From: Halomonas huangheensis | GTDB lineage: Bacteria > Pseudomonadota > Gammaproteobacteria > Pseudomonadales > Halomonadaceae | Direction of reading: 5' to 3' | NCBI RefSeq assembly: GCF_001431725.1 | Contig: NZ_CP013106.1 | Location: forward strand, 4,216,001-4,280,000 | Length of the DNA: 64,000 nt | Part shown: positions 1 through 9,723 of the stretch, one piece after another | How the letters are laid out: each line of letters begins with the position of its first letter | Numbering within the stretch: the stretch's first letter is position 1 | The notes under the pieces: model-generated | What the model saw: the letters and a program-made list of their open reading frames with translations, nothing else | Told to the model about the DNA's origin: nothing | Database searches by the model: none | Made by a program: the position numbers and the translations under genes

Positions 1-238
1 TGGTAAATATTCTCCCACATGACGCCCAGAACGTAACAAGCTGTTACCGCTGACTTCATGACAACAGAAATTCTCGGAGCATTACCGGTTTCGCCTGGCT
101 CCCTGCATATCCCTATGGGTGGGGCTCCAGAGTACAAATGCATATTCCTGCAAAACCCCTGAACTGCGTCTACGCTACTCCAGGCTAGAATGACATAACT
201 ATGCCAGAACGCTTATCGCCGCTGTGCGAGGGACTCTG
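1..238. other. Upstream region of the nar operon
   Basis: This short stretch precedes the narK-type gene. I looked for an FNR-type TTGAT-N4-ATCAA dyad and for a convincing pair of NarL heptamers and saw neither. The promoter of the nitrate reductase operon and any narXL genes may lie partly outside the window. A purine-rich GAGGGA sequence just before position 239 is the probable ribosome binding site of the first gene. Confidence 0.4.
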
Positions 239-2911
239 ATGGCTTCTTCAAGTGGTGTTTCTCAGCCACGGCAAAGAAGGGCCCTGGGCATCTCTACATT
301 CGCCTTCACGCTCTGCTTTGCTGTGTGGACGCTGTTTTCGATACTCGGCATACAGATCAAGGACGAGTTCGGTCTGTCGGACACCCAACTTGGCCTACTG
401 ATGGCGACCCCGGTACTGACAGGGTCGATAAGCCGCCTGTTTCTTGGCGTTCTCACTGACAGATATGGCGGGCGCTGGGTATTCAGCCTATTGATGCTAT
501 GTAGTGCCGCCTGCGTATATCTTCTGACATTCGCCAACAGCTATCTCATGCTGCTCGCCGGCGCACTCGGGGTCGGCCTGGCCGGCGGCTCATTCATTGT
601 CGGGGTGGCCTACACCTCAGCCTGGTATGACAAGCAGCACCAGGGGACTGCGTTGGGAATCTTCGGCGCCGGTAACGTCGGTGCTGCGGTGACCAACTTC
701 GGCGCTCCGTTGCTGTTGCTGGCCCTCGGTTGGCAAGGTACCGCGATGGTCTACGCCAGTGTACTGGCCATCATGGGCATCACCTTCCTGCTGGTCGCGG
801 AGACCGACCCTCAGGCGGCTCAACGCAAGGCCGCGGCAATACCGCTCACCCAACAATTGGCCCCCTTGTCGGACCTCCGGGTGTGGCGCTTCTCGCTCTA
901 CTACTTCTTCGTCTTCGGCGGTTTCGTCGCTCTGGCGTTATGGCTGCCTCACTATCTGATCGAGGTCTACGGTCTGGGACTGGCGGCGGCTGGCTTCGTT
1001 GCCGCGCTGTACACCATTCCGGCATCACTGTTCCGTATTCTCGGTGGCTGGCTATCCGACCGCTATGGTGCACGCAAGGTGATGTACTGGACCTTCATTG
1101 CCTCGACCCTGTGCTGTTTCCTGCTCAGCTATCCACCTACGCAATATGTGGTGAACGGCGTCAAGGGCCCACTCTCGTTTTCGTTGAGTATGCCGTTGGC
1201 AGGCTTTGTCCTGCTGACCATGGTATTGGGCTTCTTCATGTCACTGGGCAAGGCTGCAGTGTTCAAGCACATTCCGGTCTACTACCCCAGCAACGTGGGT
1301 CTGGTAGGTGGCGTTGTCGGAATGGTGGGTGGCCTGGGTGGCTTTTTCCTGCCCCTGACCTTCGGCATGCTCAATGACGTAATTGGCATCTGGCAAAGCA
1401 GCTTCATGCTGCTGTTTGTGGTCGTTGCCGCCGCGTTGGGATGGATGCACTACGCCATTCGTCGCGCTGAACATATCGAGATCCGCGAGAACCGCACCAC
1501 TACCGATCTCCCGGAGCTCACCACACCATCGCGCTTCGTACTCAAGGACTGGCGCCCGGAAGATCCTGCCTTCTGGGAACAGAGTGGCCAGCGCATCGCC
1601 AGGCGTAACCTGTGGATTTCCATCCCCTGCCTGCTGCTGGCCTTCAGCGTATGGATGGTATGGTCCGTCGTCGTCGCCAAACTACCGGCGACGGGCTTCA
1701 CTTACACCTCCAATCAACTGTTCTGGCTGGCCGCCCTGCCAGGCCTGTCCGGGGCTACCCTGCGTGCGTTCTACAGCTTCATGGTGCCGATCTTCGGTGG
1801 CCGTCGCTTCACGGCCATCTCCACAGCCTCTCTGTTACTCCCTGCCGTGTGGATTGGTTTCGCCGTGCAGAATCCTGAAACGCCTTATCTGGTCATGGTC
1901 ATCCTGGCCCTGCTGTGCGGCTTCGGCGGTGGCAACTTTGCCTCGAGCATGGCCAACATATCGTTCTTCTTCCCGGCTCGGGAGAAAGGCAAGGCGCTGG
2001 CCATGAATGCCGGCCTCGGCAACCTCGGCGTCTCGGTCATGCAGTTCCTGGTACCGCTGGTGATCGCCACGGGTGCTTTCGCCTTTGCCACGGGCTCCGG
2101 CCAGCCCACCAATGATGGGGGGGAGTTGTGGTTGCAGAATGCCGGCTTCATCTGGGCACCCTTCATCGCTATTGCCACCATCGCTGCCTGGTTCGGCATG
2201 AACGACATCGCCAGTGCCAAATCCTCCTTCAAGGAACAGGCGGTGATCTTCAAGCGCAAGCACAACTGGCTGATGTGTGTGCTCTACACCGGAACCTTCG
2301 GCAGCTTCATCGGCTTCTCGGCGGCTTTTCCGCTGCTGTCCCACACCCAGTTCCCGGAAATCGATGCCTTGAAGTTCGCCTTTCTTGGACCGTTGGTCGG
2401 CGCCCTCAGCCGCGCATGGAGCGGTGGACTCGCCGATCGTCTGGGTGGAGCCAAGGTCACACTGGGCGTTTTTCTGGTCATGATCGTAGGCGTTCTGGGC
2501 GTGCTGCTGTTTCTGGGTGGCTCGGGCTCTACATTCGCTTTTGCTGGCTTCTTTGCCTCCTTCCTGCTGTTGTTCCTGGCCTCGGGTATCGGCAATGCCA
2601 GCACCAACCAGATGATCCCCGTGATCTTCCGCCGCGAAGTACCTCGCCTGATGCCGGAGCTTACCGCCGATGAACAGACAATCCATGCCGCACGCGAGTC
2701 TGCAGCCACCATCGGCTTTACCTCGGCGATTGCCGCCTATGGTGCCTTCTTTATTCCCAAGGCATTCGGCACATCCATTGATCTGACCGGCAGTGCGACA
2801 GCGGCACTGACGGGATTCATTGTCTTCTATGTCATCTGTACGGCCCTGACCTGGTTCTATTACTACCGAAAAGGAGCCGGGTTCACCTTCAGCGGCGTCA
2901 AGACCGCCTGA
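239..2911 (+). CDS. narK: Fused NarK1-NarK2 nitrate/nitrite transporter
   Basis: Predicted inner-membrane nitrate/nitrite transporter made of two complete major facilitator units in one chain of 890 residues. The first MFS unit covers roughly residues 1-415 and the second about 445-890, joined by a hydrophilic linker with many charged residues. Both halves have 12-helix hydrophobic patterns and MFS loop motifs such as GVLTDRYGGRW and GGLADRLGGAKV. In fused NarK proteins of denitrifiers (for example Paracoccus), the first half is considered a nitrate/proton symporter and the second a nitrate/nitrite antiporter; that division here is inference. The start at 239 is preferred over an in-frame GTG at 224 because GAGGGA lies 5-7 bases before it. 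The gene is 48 bp upstream of narG on the same strand, so it supplies nitrate to the reductase. Confidence 0.93.
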   Translation: MASSSGVSQPRQRRALGISTFAFTLCFAVWTLFSILGIQIKDEFGLSDTQLGLLMATPVLTGSISRLFLGVLTDRYGGRWVFSLLMLCSAACVYLLTFANSYLMLLAGALGVGLAGGSFIVGVAYTSAWYDKQHQGTALGIFGAGNVGAAVTNFGAPLLLLALGWQGTAMVYASVLAIMGITFLLVAETDPQAAQRKAAAIPLTQQLAPLSDLRVWRFSLYYFFVFGGFVALALWLPHYLIEVYGLGLAAAGFVAALYTIPASLFRILGGWLSDRYGARKVMYWTFIASTLCCFLLSYPPTQYVVNGVKGPLSFSLSMPLAGFVLLTMVLGFFMSLGKAAVFKHIPVYYPSNVGLVGGVVGMVGGLGGFFLPLTFGMLNDVIGIWQSSFMLLFVVVAAALGWMHYAIRRAEHIEIRENRTTTDLPELTTPSRFVLKDWRPEDPAFWEQSGQRIARRNLWISIPCLLLAFSVWMVWSVVVAKLPATGFTYTSNQLFWLAALPGLSGATLRAFYSFMVPIFGGRRFTAISTASLLLPAVWIGFAVQNPETPYLVMVILALLCGFGGGNFASSMANISFFFPAREKGKALAMNAGLGNLGVSVMQFLVPLVIATGAFAFATGSGQPTNDGGELWLQNAGFIWAPFIAIATIAAWFGMNDIASAKSSFKEQAVIFKRKHNWLMCVLYTGTFGSFIGFSAAFPLLSHTQFPEIDALKFAFLGPLVGALSRAWSGGLADRLGGAKVTLGVFLVMIVGVLGVLLFLGGSGSTFAFAGFFASFLLLFLASGIGNASTNQMIPVIFRREVPRLMPELTADEQTIHAARESAATIGFTSAIAAYGAFFIPKAFGTSIDLTGSATAALTGFIVFYVICTALTWFYYYRKGAGFTFSGVKTA

Positions 2912-2959
2912 GCAGCTAGTCTGGCCACACCGTGACGCGGCCATGATGAGGAGAGCAGC

Positions 2960-5900
2960 ATGAGTCATTTTCTCGATCGCCTGAGATACCTGACCAGGCG
3001 TCCTCAGCAGTTCGCCAATGGACATGGTGAAACCCGGGCGGAAACACGGGACTGGGAGGATGGTTACCGCTCGCGCTGGCAACACGACAAGGTAGTGCGC
3101 TCCACCCACGGGGTGAACTGCACCGGGTCGTGCAGCTGGAAGATCTACGTCAAGAATGGTCTGGTGACCTGGGAAACCCAGCAGACCGACTATCCGCGCA
3201 CCCGCGCCGACCTGCCCAACCATGAGCCCCGCGGCTGCCCGCGCGGCGCCAGCTATTCGTGGTATCTGTACAGCGCCAACCGCCTCAAGTACCCATTGAT
3301 CCGCCAGCAACTGGTGGCTCTCTGGAGGAGCGCTCTAGAGCAGCATAGTGATCCAGTGGATGCCTGGGCCTCCATCGTCGAGGACCCAGCCCGCGCCAAT
3401 CAGTACAAGCGCGCTCGTGGCATGGGCGGCTTCGTGCGTGCGAACTGGGAGGAAGTGCAGACACTGATCGCCGCCGCCAATGTCTATACCGCCAGGTCCC
3501 ATGGCCCGGATCGCATCATCGGCTTCTCACCGATCCCCGCGATGTCGATGGTGTCCTACGCTTCTGGCGCACGATATCTATCACTGATCGGCGGTGTCTG
3601 CCTGTCCTTCTACGACTGGTACTGCGACCTGCCCCCGGCTTCGCCGCAGACCTGGGGCGAGCAGACTGACGTGCCCGAGTCAGCCGACTGGTACAACTCC
3701 GGCTACATCATTGCCTGGGGCTCCAACGTCCCCCAGACGCGGACACCGGATGCGCACTTCTTTACCGAGGTGCGCTACAAGGGCACCAAGACCGTCTCAG
3801 TGACCCCGGACTACGCCGAGGTTTCCAAGCTCACCGATGAGTGGCTGTCGGCCAAGCAGGGCACCGATGCCGCCCTCGCCATCGCCATGGGCCATGTAAT
3901 CCTCAAGGAGTTTCATCTCGAACGGCCGAGTAGCTACTTCACCAACTACGTCAAACGCTACACCGACATGCCATTTCTCGTCGAACTGGAAACGCGTGAT
4001 GACGGTAGCCTGGTACCCGGCAAGCAGCTGCGAGCCTCCGACTTCGAAGGACACCTTGGGCAGTCCAACAATCCTGAGTGGAAGACCGTCGCCTGGGATG
4101 ACAAGCGCGATGAACTGGTCGTTCCTCGCGGCTCGATCGGCTTCCGCTGGGGAGGCGATGAAGACGCCAATGGCAAAGGGAAATGGAGCCTCAAGCCACT
4201 GGATGCCGAGGGCCAGAAGATCGACCTGCGCCTGAGTCTGATCGATGCCCATGATGATGTCGCCAGGGTGGCCTTCCCGTACTTCGGCGGTATCGCTCGC
4301 GAGCATTTCAACCATGTCGAGGTCAATGAGGTCCTGTTTCACTACCTTCCGGTCAAGCGCCTGACGTTGGCCGATGGCAGGCAGGTTCTCGCGGCAACCG
4401 TCTTCGATCTGATGTGCGCCAATTACGGCATCGACCGCGGTCTGGGCGCCGAAGGCGAGGACGATGGCGCCACATCACTGGAGCAAGTACGCCCATATAC
4501 ACCCGCCTGGCAGGAGAAGATCACCGGTGTCAGTGCTGTGCAGTGCACTCGCATTGCCCGAGAATTCGCGACCAATGCCGACAAGACCCAGGGCCGCAGC
4601 ATGATCATCGTCGGTGCCGGTATGAACCACTGGTACCACATGGACATGAACTACCGTGGCCTGATCAACATGCTGGTGCTGTGTGGCTGTATCGGCCAGA
4701 GCGGCGGTGGCTGGTCGCACTATGTCGGCCAGGAAAAGCTACGTCCGCAAACCGGCTGGACGCCACTGGCTTTCGGCCTCGACTGGCAGCGCCCGCCGCG
4801 TCACATGAATGGCACCTCGTTCTTCTACAACCACTCCAGCCAGTGGCGCTACGAGAAGCTGGATGTCAGTGAGCTGTTGTCACCGCTGGCGGATCCCTCG
4901 CGCTACTCGGGAAGCCTGATCGACTTCAATGTGCGCGCCGAGCGTATGGGCTGGCTACCGTCCGCTCCCCAGTTGAGCACCAATCCGCTGCATCTTGCCA
5001 AGGCCGCCAGCGAAGCCGGTAAGTCAACTGCTGACTATGTCGTGGCGCAGCTGCGCGAAGGCAAGCTGTCCTTCGCTGCCGAGGACCCGGACAACCCGCA
5101 GAACTTCCCGCGCAACATGTTCATCTGGCGCTCCAACCTGCTGGGCAGCTCCGGCAAGGGTCACGAGTACATGCTCAAGTATCTGCTGGGTACTCGCCAT
5201 GGCATTCAAGGCAAGGACCTGGGCGAGATGGGAGCCCGAATGCCGGAGGAAGTGACCTGGCATGAGGACGCACCTGAGGGCAAGGTCGACCTGCTCACCA
5301 CGCTCGACTTCCGCATGTCGACCACCTGCCTGTATTCCGATGTGGTTCTGCCGACCGCCACCTGGTACGAGAAGGACGATCTCAACACCTCGGACATGCA
5401 CCCCTTCATCCATCCGCTGACCGCGGCCACCGATCCCGCCTGGGAAGCGCGCAGTGATTGGGATATCTACAAGGGCATTGCGAAGAGGTTCTCCGAACTC
5501 TGCGTCGGCCACCTGGGAGAGGAAACCGACCTGGTCACGCTGCCGCTGCAGCATGACAGCCCCGGCGAATTGGCCCAGCCCGAAGTCCTCGACTGGAAGA
5601 AGGGCGAGTGTGATCCGGTTCCCGGCAAGACCATGCCCAGCCTGATCGAGGTCAAGCGCAACTACCCCGAGACCTACGAGCGTTTCACGTCAGTGGGCCC
5701 ACTGCTGGAGAGCATCGGCAATGGTGGCAAGGGCATCAGCTGGAATACCGACAAGGAAGTCGAGCTGCTGCGTGGCCTCAACCACGTCAAGCACGACGGT
5801 CCGGCCAAGGGCCAGCCACGCATCGAAACCGCCATTGATGCCGCCGAGATGATTCTGTCGCTGGCGCCGGAAACCAATGGCCAGGTGGCGGTCAAGGCCT

Positions 5901-6730
5901 GGGGAGCACTGTCGAAGATCACCGGTCACGACCACACCCACCTTGCCAGGCCCAAGGAAGAGGAGAAGATCCGTTTCCGCGACGTGGTGGCCCAGCCGCG
6001 CAAGATCATCTCCAGCCCGACCTGGTCAGGCCTGGAAGATGAGCATGTGTCCTACAATGCGGGTTACACCAATGTCCATGAACTGATTCCGTGGCGCACC
6101 GTGACCGGTCGCCAACAGTTCTACCAGGACCACGCCTGGATGCGCGATTTCGGTGAAAGCCTGCTGGTCTATCGCCCGCCGATCGATACCAAGGCCACAC
6201 GCTCGATGGTCGAGCAGAAACCCAACGGTAACCCGGAAATCGCCCTGAACTGGCTCACGCCGCACCAGAAATGGGGTATCCACTCCACCTACTCCGATAA
6301 CCTGCTGATGCAGACCCTGTCACGTGGTGGCCCGATCGTGTGGCTGTCCGAGGATGACGCACGTGCCATCGGCGTCGAGGACAATGACTGGATCGAGCTG
6401 TACAACGCCAACGGTGCGATTGCCGCGCGCGCGGTGGTCAGCCAGCGGGTCAAGCCCGGCATGGTGATGATGTATCACGCCCAGGAGCGCATCGTGAATG
6501 TGCCAGGCTCGGAAGTCACCGGGACGCGGGGCGGCATCCACAACTCGGTAACCCGTGTGTGTCCCAAACCGACCCATATGATCGGTGGCTACGCCCAGCT
6601 GTCCTACGGCTTCAACTACTACGGCACCGTGGGCTCGAACCGCGACGAGTTTGTGCTGGTACGACGCATGAAGCAAATCAACTGGCTCGACGGAGAAGGC
6701 AACGACAGCGTACAGGAGGCCACCAAATGA
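2960..6730 (+). CDS. narG: Respiratory nitrate reductase alpha subunit
   Basis: Catalytic subunit of membrane-bound cytoplasm-facing nitrate reductase; it reduces nitrate to nitrite at a molybdenum bis-MGD cofactor using electrons from NarHI. Length is 1256 residues against about 1246 in E. coli. The N-terminal FS0 [4Fe-4S] ligand set is visible as His50, Cys54, Cys58 and Cys93, the His replacing the usual first Cys as in all NarG proteins. The N-terminus begins SHFLDRLRY with no Tat signal, consistent with a cytoplasmic enzyme. An AGGAGA ribosome site sits 6 bases before the ATG. The stop codon overlaps the narH start (ATGA), so translation is coupled. Nothing suggests damage; the gene looks fully functional. 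Confidence 0.98.
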   Translation: MSHFLDRLRYLTRRPQQFANGHGETRAETRDWEDGYRSRWQHDKVVRSTHGVNCTGSCSWKIYVKNGLVTWETQQTDYPRTRADLPNHEPRGCPRGASYSWYLYSANRLKYPLIRQQLVALWRSALEQHSDPVDAWASIVEDPARANQYKRARGMGGFVRANWEEVQTLIAAANVYTARSHGPDRIIGFSPIPAMSMVSYASGARYLSLIGGVCLSFYDWYCDLPPASPQTWGEQTDVPESADWYNSGYIIAWGSNVPQTRTPDAHFFTEVRYKGTKTVSVTPDYAEVSKLTDEWLSAKQGTDAALAIAMGHVILKEFHLERPSSYFTNYVKRYTDMPFLVELETRDDGSLVPGKQLRASDFEGHLGQSNNPEWKTVAWDDKRDELVVPRGSIGFRWGGDEDANGKGKWSLKPLDAEGQKIDLRLSLIDAHDDVARVAFPYFGGIAREHFNHVEVNEVLFHYLPVKRLTLADGRQVLAATVFDLMCANYGIDRGLGAEGEDDGATSLEQVRPYTPAWQEKITGVSAVQCTRIAREFATNADKTQGRSMIIVGAGMNHWYHMDMNYRGLINMLVLCGCIGQSGGGWSHYVGQEKLRPQTGWTPLAFGLDWQRPPRHMNGTSFFYNHSSQWRYEKLDVSELLSPLADPSRYSGSLIDFNVRAERMGWLPSAPQLSTNPLHLAKAASEAGKSTADYVVAQLREGKLSFAAEDPDNPQNFPRNMFIWRSNLLGSSGKGHEYMLKYLLGTRHGIQGKDLGEMGARMPEEVTWHEDAPEGKVDLLTTLDFRMSTTCLYSDVVLPTATWYEKDDLNTSDMHPFIHPLTAATDPAWEARSDWDIYKGIAKRFSELCVGHLGEETDLVTLPLQHDSPGELAQPEVLDWKKGECDPVPGKTMPSLIEVKRNYPETYERFTSVGPLLESIGNGGKGISWNTDKEVELLRGLNHVKHDGPAKGQPRIETAIDAAEMILSLAPETNGQVAVKAWGALSKITGHDHTHLARPKEEEKIRFRDVVAQPRKIISSPTWSGLEDEHVSYNAGYTNVHELIPWRTVTGRQQFYQDHAWMRDFGESLLVYRPPIDTKATRSMVEQKPNGNPEIALNWLTPHQKWGIHSTYSDNLLMQTLSRGGPIVWLSEDDARAIGVEDNDWIELYNANGAIAARAVVSQRVKPGMVMMYHAQERIVNVPGSEVTGTRGGIHNSVTRVCPKPTHMIGGYAQLSYGFNYYGTVGSNRDEFVLVRRMKQINWLDGEGNDSVQEATK

Positions 6731-8283
6731 AGATTCGCTCTCAAGTCGGCATGGTGCTCAACCTCGATAAATGCATCGGTTGCCATACCTGCTCGGTGAC
6801 CTGCAAGAACGTGTGGACCAGCCGTGAAGGTGTCGAGTACGCCTGGTTCAACAACGTCGAGACCAAGCCGGGTATCGGCTACCCGAAAGAGTGGGAAAAT
6901 CAGCAGCGCTGGAAAGGCGGCTGGCTGCGTCGCAAGAACGGCAGTATCGAGCCACGTATCGGCGGCAAGTGGCGGGTGTTGGCCAACATCTTCGCCAACC
7001 CTGACTTGCCGGAAATCGATGACTACTACGAGCCGTTCACCTTCGACTACCAACACCTGCATCAGGCAAAGCAGGGCGAGCACCAGCCGGTCGCACGGCC
7101 ACGCTCGCTGGTGTCGGGTCAGCGCATGAACAAGATCGAGTGGGGCCCCAACTGGGAAGAGATTCTCGGTACCGAATTCGCCAAGCGCCGCAAGGATGCC
7201 AACTTCGACCAGATCCAGGCCGATATCTACGGTCAGTTCGAGAACACCTTCATGATGTATCTGCCCCGCCTGTGCGAGCACTGCCTCAACCCGGCGTGCG
7301 TGGCTTCATGTCCTAGCGGCGCGATCTACAAGCGCGAAGAGGATGGCATCGTGCTGATCGACCAGGATAAGTGCCGCGGCTGGCGGATGTGTGTCTCCGG
7401 CTGCCCGTACAAGAAGATCTACTACAACTGGAAATCCGGCAAATCCGAGAAGTGCATCTTCTGTTATCCACGCATCGAAGCCGGCGAGCCAACCGTGTGC
7501 TCGGAAACCTGTGTCGGGCGGATTCGTTACCTCGGCGTACTGCTCTACGATGCCGACCGTATCGAGGAAGTCGCCGCCAGTGCCGACGAACGCGACCTCT
7601 ATCGCCGCCAGTGCGAGATATTCCTCGACCCCTTCGACCCCGAGGTGATTGCCCAGGCCCGGCGCGATGGCATTGAGGACAGCGTCATCAATGCCGCTCA
7701 ACAGTCCCCGGTCTACAAGCTGGCCATGGACTGGCAACTGGCGCTACCGCTGCATCCGGAATATCGCACACTGCCGATGGTCTGGTACGTGCCGCCGCTG
7801 TCACCGATCCAATCAGCGGTGGATGCCGGGCATGTCGAGCACAAGGGCATTCTGCCCGACGTCGAGTCGCTGCGTATCCCAGTCAAATATCTTGCCAACA
7901 TGCTCACCGCCGGTGATGAAGCTCCCGTCATACGGGCGCTCAAGCGCATGATGGCGATGCGCAGGTACATGCGCGGCAAGCACGTCGATGGCGAACTCAA
8001 CCATGCCCTGCTCGATGAAGTCGGGCTCAGCGAGGCTCAGGTGGAAGAGATGTATCGCTACCTGGCCATCGCCAACTACGAGGATCGCTTCGTGATCCCC
8101 ACCAGCCACCGCGAACAGGCCCGCGACGCCTTCCCCGAACGCGGCGGCTGTGGCTTCACCTTCGGCAATGGCTGCCAGGGAGGCGATAGTGATGCCAGCC
8201 TGTTTGGCGGACGCAAGCAGACCAGCACTCTGGTCGCGGCCGAACAGTATGATCCTCAAGCGGAGGACGTGCGCCATGGCTGA
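6727..8283 (+). CDS. narH: Respiratory nitrate reductase beta (iron-sulfur) subunit
   Basis: Electron-transfer subunit of the NarGHI complex, 518 residues, carrying three [4Fe-4S] and one [3Fe-4S] clusters. The ligands are seen in order: Cys16, Cys19, Cys22 and Cys26 in CIGCHTCSVTC; the CEHCLNPACVASCP group; CRGWRMCVSGCP, where Trp replaces a Cys and marks the [3Fe-4S] cluster; and the C-terminal CIFCYPR...CSETCVG group. The start at 6727 overlaps the narG stop and has CAGGAGG 8 bases upstream. An in-frame extension back to 6559 overlaps narG and was discarded. The 3' end overlaps narJ by eight bases, continuing the coupled order narGHJI. Confidence 0.97.
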   Translation: MKIRSQVGMVLNLDKCIGCHTCSVTCKNVWTSREGVEYAWFNNVETKPGIGYPKEWENQQRWKGGWLRRKNGSIEPRIGGKWRVLANIFANPDLPEIDDYYEPFTFDYQHLHQAKQGEHQPVARPRSLVSGQRMNKIEWGPNWEEILGTEFAKRRKDANFDQIQADIYGQFENTFMMYLPRLCEHCLNPACVASCPSGAIYKREEDGIVLIDQDKCRGWRMCVSGCPYKKIYYNWKSGKSEKCIFCYPRIEAGEPTVCSETCVGRIRYLGVLLYDADRIEEVAASADERDLYRRQCEIFLDPFDPEVIAQARRDGIEDSVINAAQQSPVYKLAMDWQLALPLHPEYRTLPMVWYVPPLSPIQSAVDAGHVEHKGILPDVESLRIPVKYLANMLTAGDEAPVIRALKRMMAMRRYMRGKHVDGELNHALLDEVGLSEAQVEEMYRYLAIANYEDRFVIPTSHREQARDAFPERGGCGFTFGNGCQGGDSDASLFGGRKQTSTLVAAEQYDPQAEDVRHG

Positions 8284-9037
8284 CTCTCTGGCACTGGGCA
8301 TGCGTGCGCTGGCGCGCATGCTGGATTACCCGACCCCGGAGCTGGTGGCGGCCTTGCCCGAGATCCGTGAGGCATTTGAGCGCATGCCGCTACCCTCTGC
8401 GGCTCCACGCCGCGCGCTGCTCGAATGGAGCCAGCAACTCGCGGAGGTGCCATTGCTCGAAAGCCAGGCGGCCTACGTCGCGCTGTTTGATCGCGGCCGC
8501 TCCACCTCGCTATTGCTGTTCGAGCACGTGCATGGCGAATCTCGTGACCGTGGTCAGGCGATGGTCGACCTGCTGCGCCAATACGAGGACGCCGGATTCG
8601 TCCTCGACCGACGCGAGCTCCCCGACTACCTGCCGCTGTTTCTGGAATATCTGTCGACCTTGCCCGGCCATGACGTGGCGCACTGGCTGGGTGACATCAG
8701 CCATATCCTGGCGTTGCTGACGGCACGCCTGGAAACCCGAGACAGCCGTTACGCGCTGGTTCCCCATACCCTGCTGAGTCTGATTGGCGAAGAGTCCCAG
8801 ATTGATGCTCACCGCGACCAGGCAAAGCAGGAACCGGCAGACAATACGCCTGCTGCCATTGATGCGGTCTGGGAAGAGGAAGCCGTCCGCTTTTCCGCGG
8901 AGTCCGACGAGGATTGCGCACTGCAATCCGCCGAGGGACAGCGCCTGGCCGAGCGGCGCAATACCGTGCAGCCCGAAACCATCCGCATCGACGACCTCAC
9001 CCGCCCCAACCCTCAGCCTTCGGGAGGTGTGTCATGA
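8276..9037 (+). CDS. narJ: Nitrate reductase maturation chaperone (delta)
   Basis: System-specific chaperone, 253 residues, which in other bacteria binds apo-NarG and allows molybdenum cofactor and FS0 insertion before the complex docks to NarI; it is not part of the final enzyme. It has the all-helical TorD/DmsD/NarJ pattern, beginning with LGMRALARMLDYPTPEL and continuing with the conserved segment LFEHVHGESRDRGQAMVDLL and the PDYLPLFLEYLS motif typical of NarJ. A hydrophilic acidic C-terminal tail follows from about residue 185. Its start lies inside the end of narH (ATG at 8276) and its stop overlaps the narI start, so it is made as part of the coupled operon. Confidence 0.95.
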   Translation: MADSLALGMRALARMLDYPTPELVAALPEIREAFERMPLPSAAPRRALLEWSQQLAEVPLLESQAAYVALFDRGRSTSLLLFEHVHGESRDRGQAMVDLLRQYEDAGFVLDRRELPDYLPLFLEYLSTLPGHDVAHWLGDISHILALLTARLETRDSRYALVPHTLLSLIGEESQIDAHRDQAKQEPADNTPAAIDAVWEEEAVRFSAESDEDCALQSAEGQRLAERRNTVQPETIRIDDLTRPNPQPSGGVS

Positions 9038-9711
9038 GCTATCTGCATACCTTGTTGTTTGGTCTCTACCCCTATCTGGCAGGAACGGTATTTCTCATCG
9101 GCAGCCTGCTGCGCTTCGATCACGGCCAGTACACCTGGAAAACCGGCTCCAGCCAGATGCTGTCGTCGAAACGCATGCGGTGGGCCAGCCCACTGTTTCA
9201 TGTGGGCATTCTGGTGATCTTCTTCGGTCATCTGGTCGGGCTACTGACTCCCCACTGGATGTATGAGCCCTTCATCAGCGCAGGCAACAAGCAGATCATG
9301 GCCATTCTGGTGGGAGGCATCGCCGGGGTGATGTGCCTGGTGGGCGGCACCATGCTGCTGGTGCGACGCCTGACGGATCCACGAGTGAAAGCCACCTCCA
9401 GCCACATGGACAACCTGATCCTCCTGCTGCTGGTCGTGCAGGTAACACTGGGGCTATTGACCATTCCCGCCGCCATGCAACATCTCGATGGTGGAGTCAT
9501 GCTGCGGCTGGCGCAGTGGGCCCAGGCCATCGTGTTCTTCCAGGGCAATGCTGCCGCACACCTCGTCGGCCTGAGCTGGATTTACCACATCCATATCTTC
9601 ATCGGGCTGACCATCATCCTGATTTTTCCCTTCACCCGGCTGGTACATGCCTGGAGCGCGCCACTCGGCTACCTCGGCCGTCGTTACCAGATTGTCAGAC
9701 GGCGAGCCTGA
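9034..9711 (+). CDS. narI: Respiratory nitrate reductase gamma (cytochrome b) subunit
   Basis: Membrane anchor of NarGHI, 225 residues, oxidising quinol on the periplasmic side and passing electrons through two b hemes to NarH. Five membrane-spanning helices are evident. The histidines expected to bind hemes occur in HVGILVIFFGHLVGLLTPHW near residues 55-75 and in WIYHIHIFIGL...RLVHAWSAP near the C-terminus. The start overlaps the narJ stop (ATGA) and is preceded by GGGAGGTG. It is followed after 12 bases by the foldase gene, with no terminator in between. Confidence 0.96.
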   Translation: MSYLHTLLFGLYPYLAGTVFLIGSLLRFDHGQYTWKTGSSQMLSSKRMRWASPLFHVGILVIFFGHLVGLLTPHWMYEPFISAGNKQIMAILVGGIAGVMCLVGGTMLLVRRLTDPRVKATSSHMDNLILLLLVVQVTLGLLTIPAAMQHLDGGVMLRLAQWAQAIVFFQGNAAAHLVGLSWIYHIHIFIGLTIILIFPFTRLVHAWSAPLGYLGRRYQIVRRRA

Positions 9712-9723
9712 GGGAGGCCCATC

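Noticed and set aside
110..130. Possible NarL heptamer (ATGGGTG) upstream of narK
   Set aside because: A single imperfect heptamer with no partner is expected by chance.
1835..3310. Minus-strand frame of 491 codons opposite narK and narG
   Set aside because: It spans two well-supported genes in antisense and has low-complexity Gln/Arg/Gly-rich composition typical of shadow frames.
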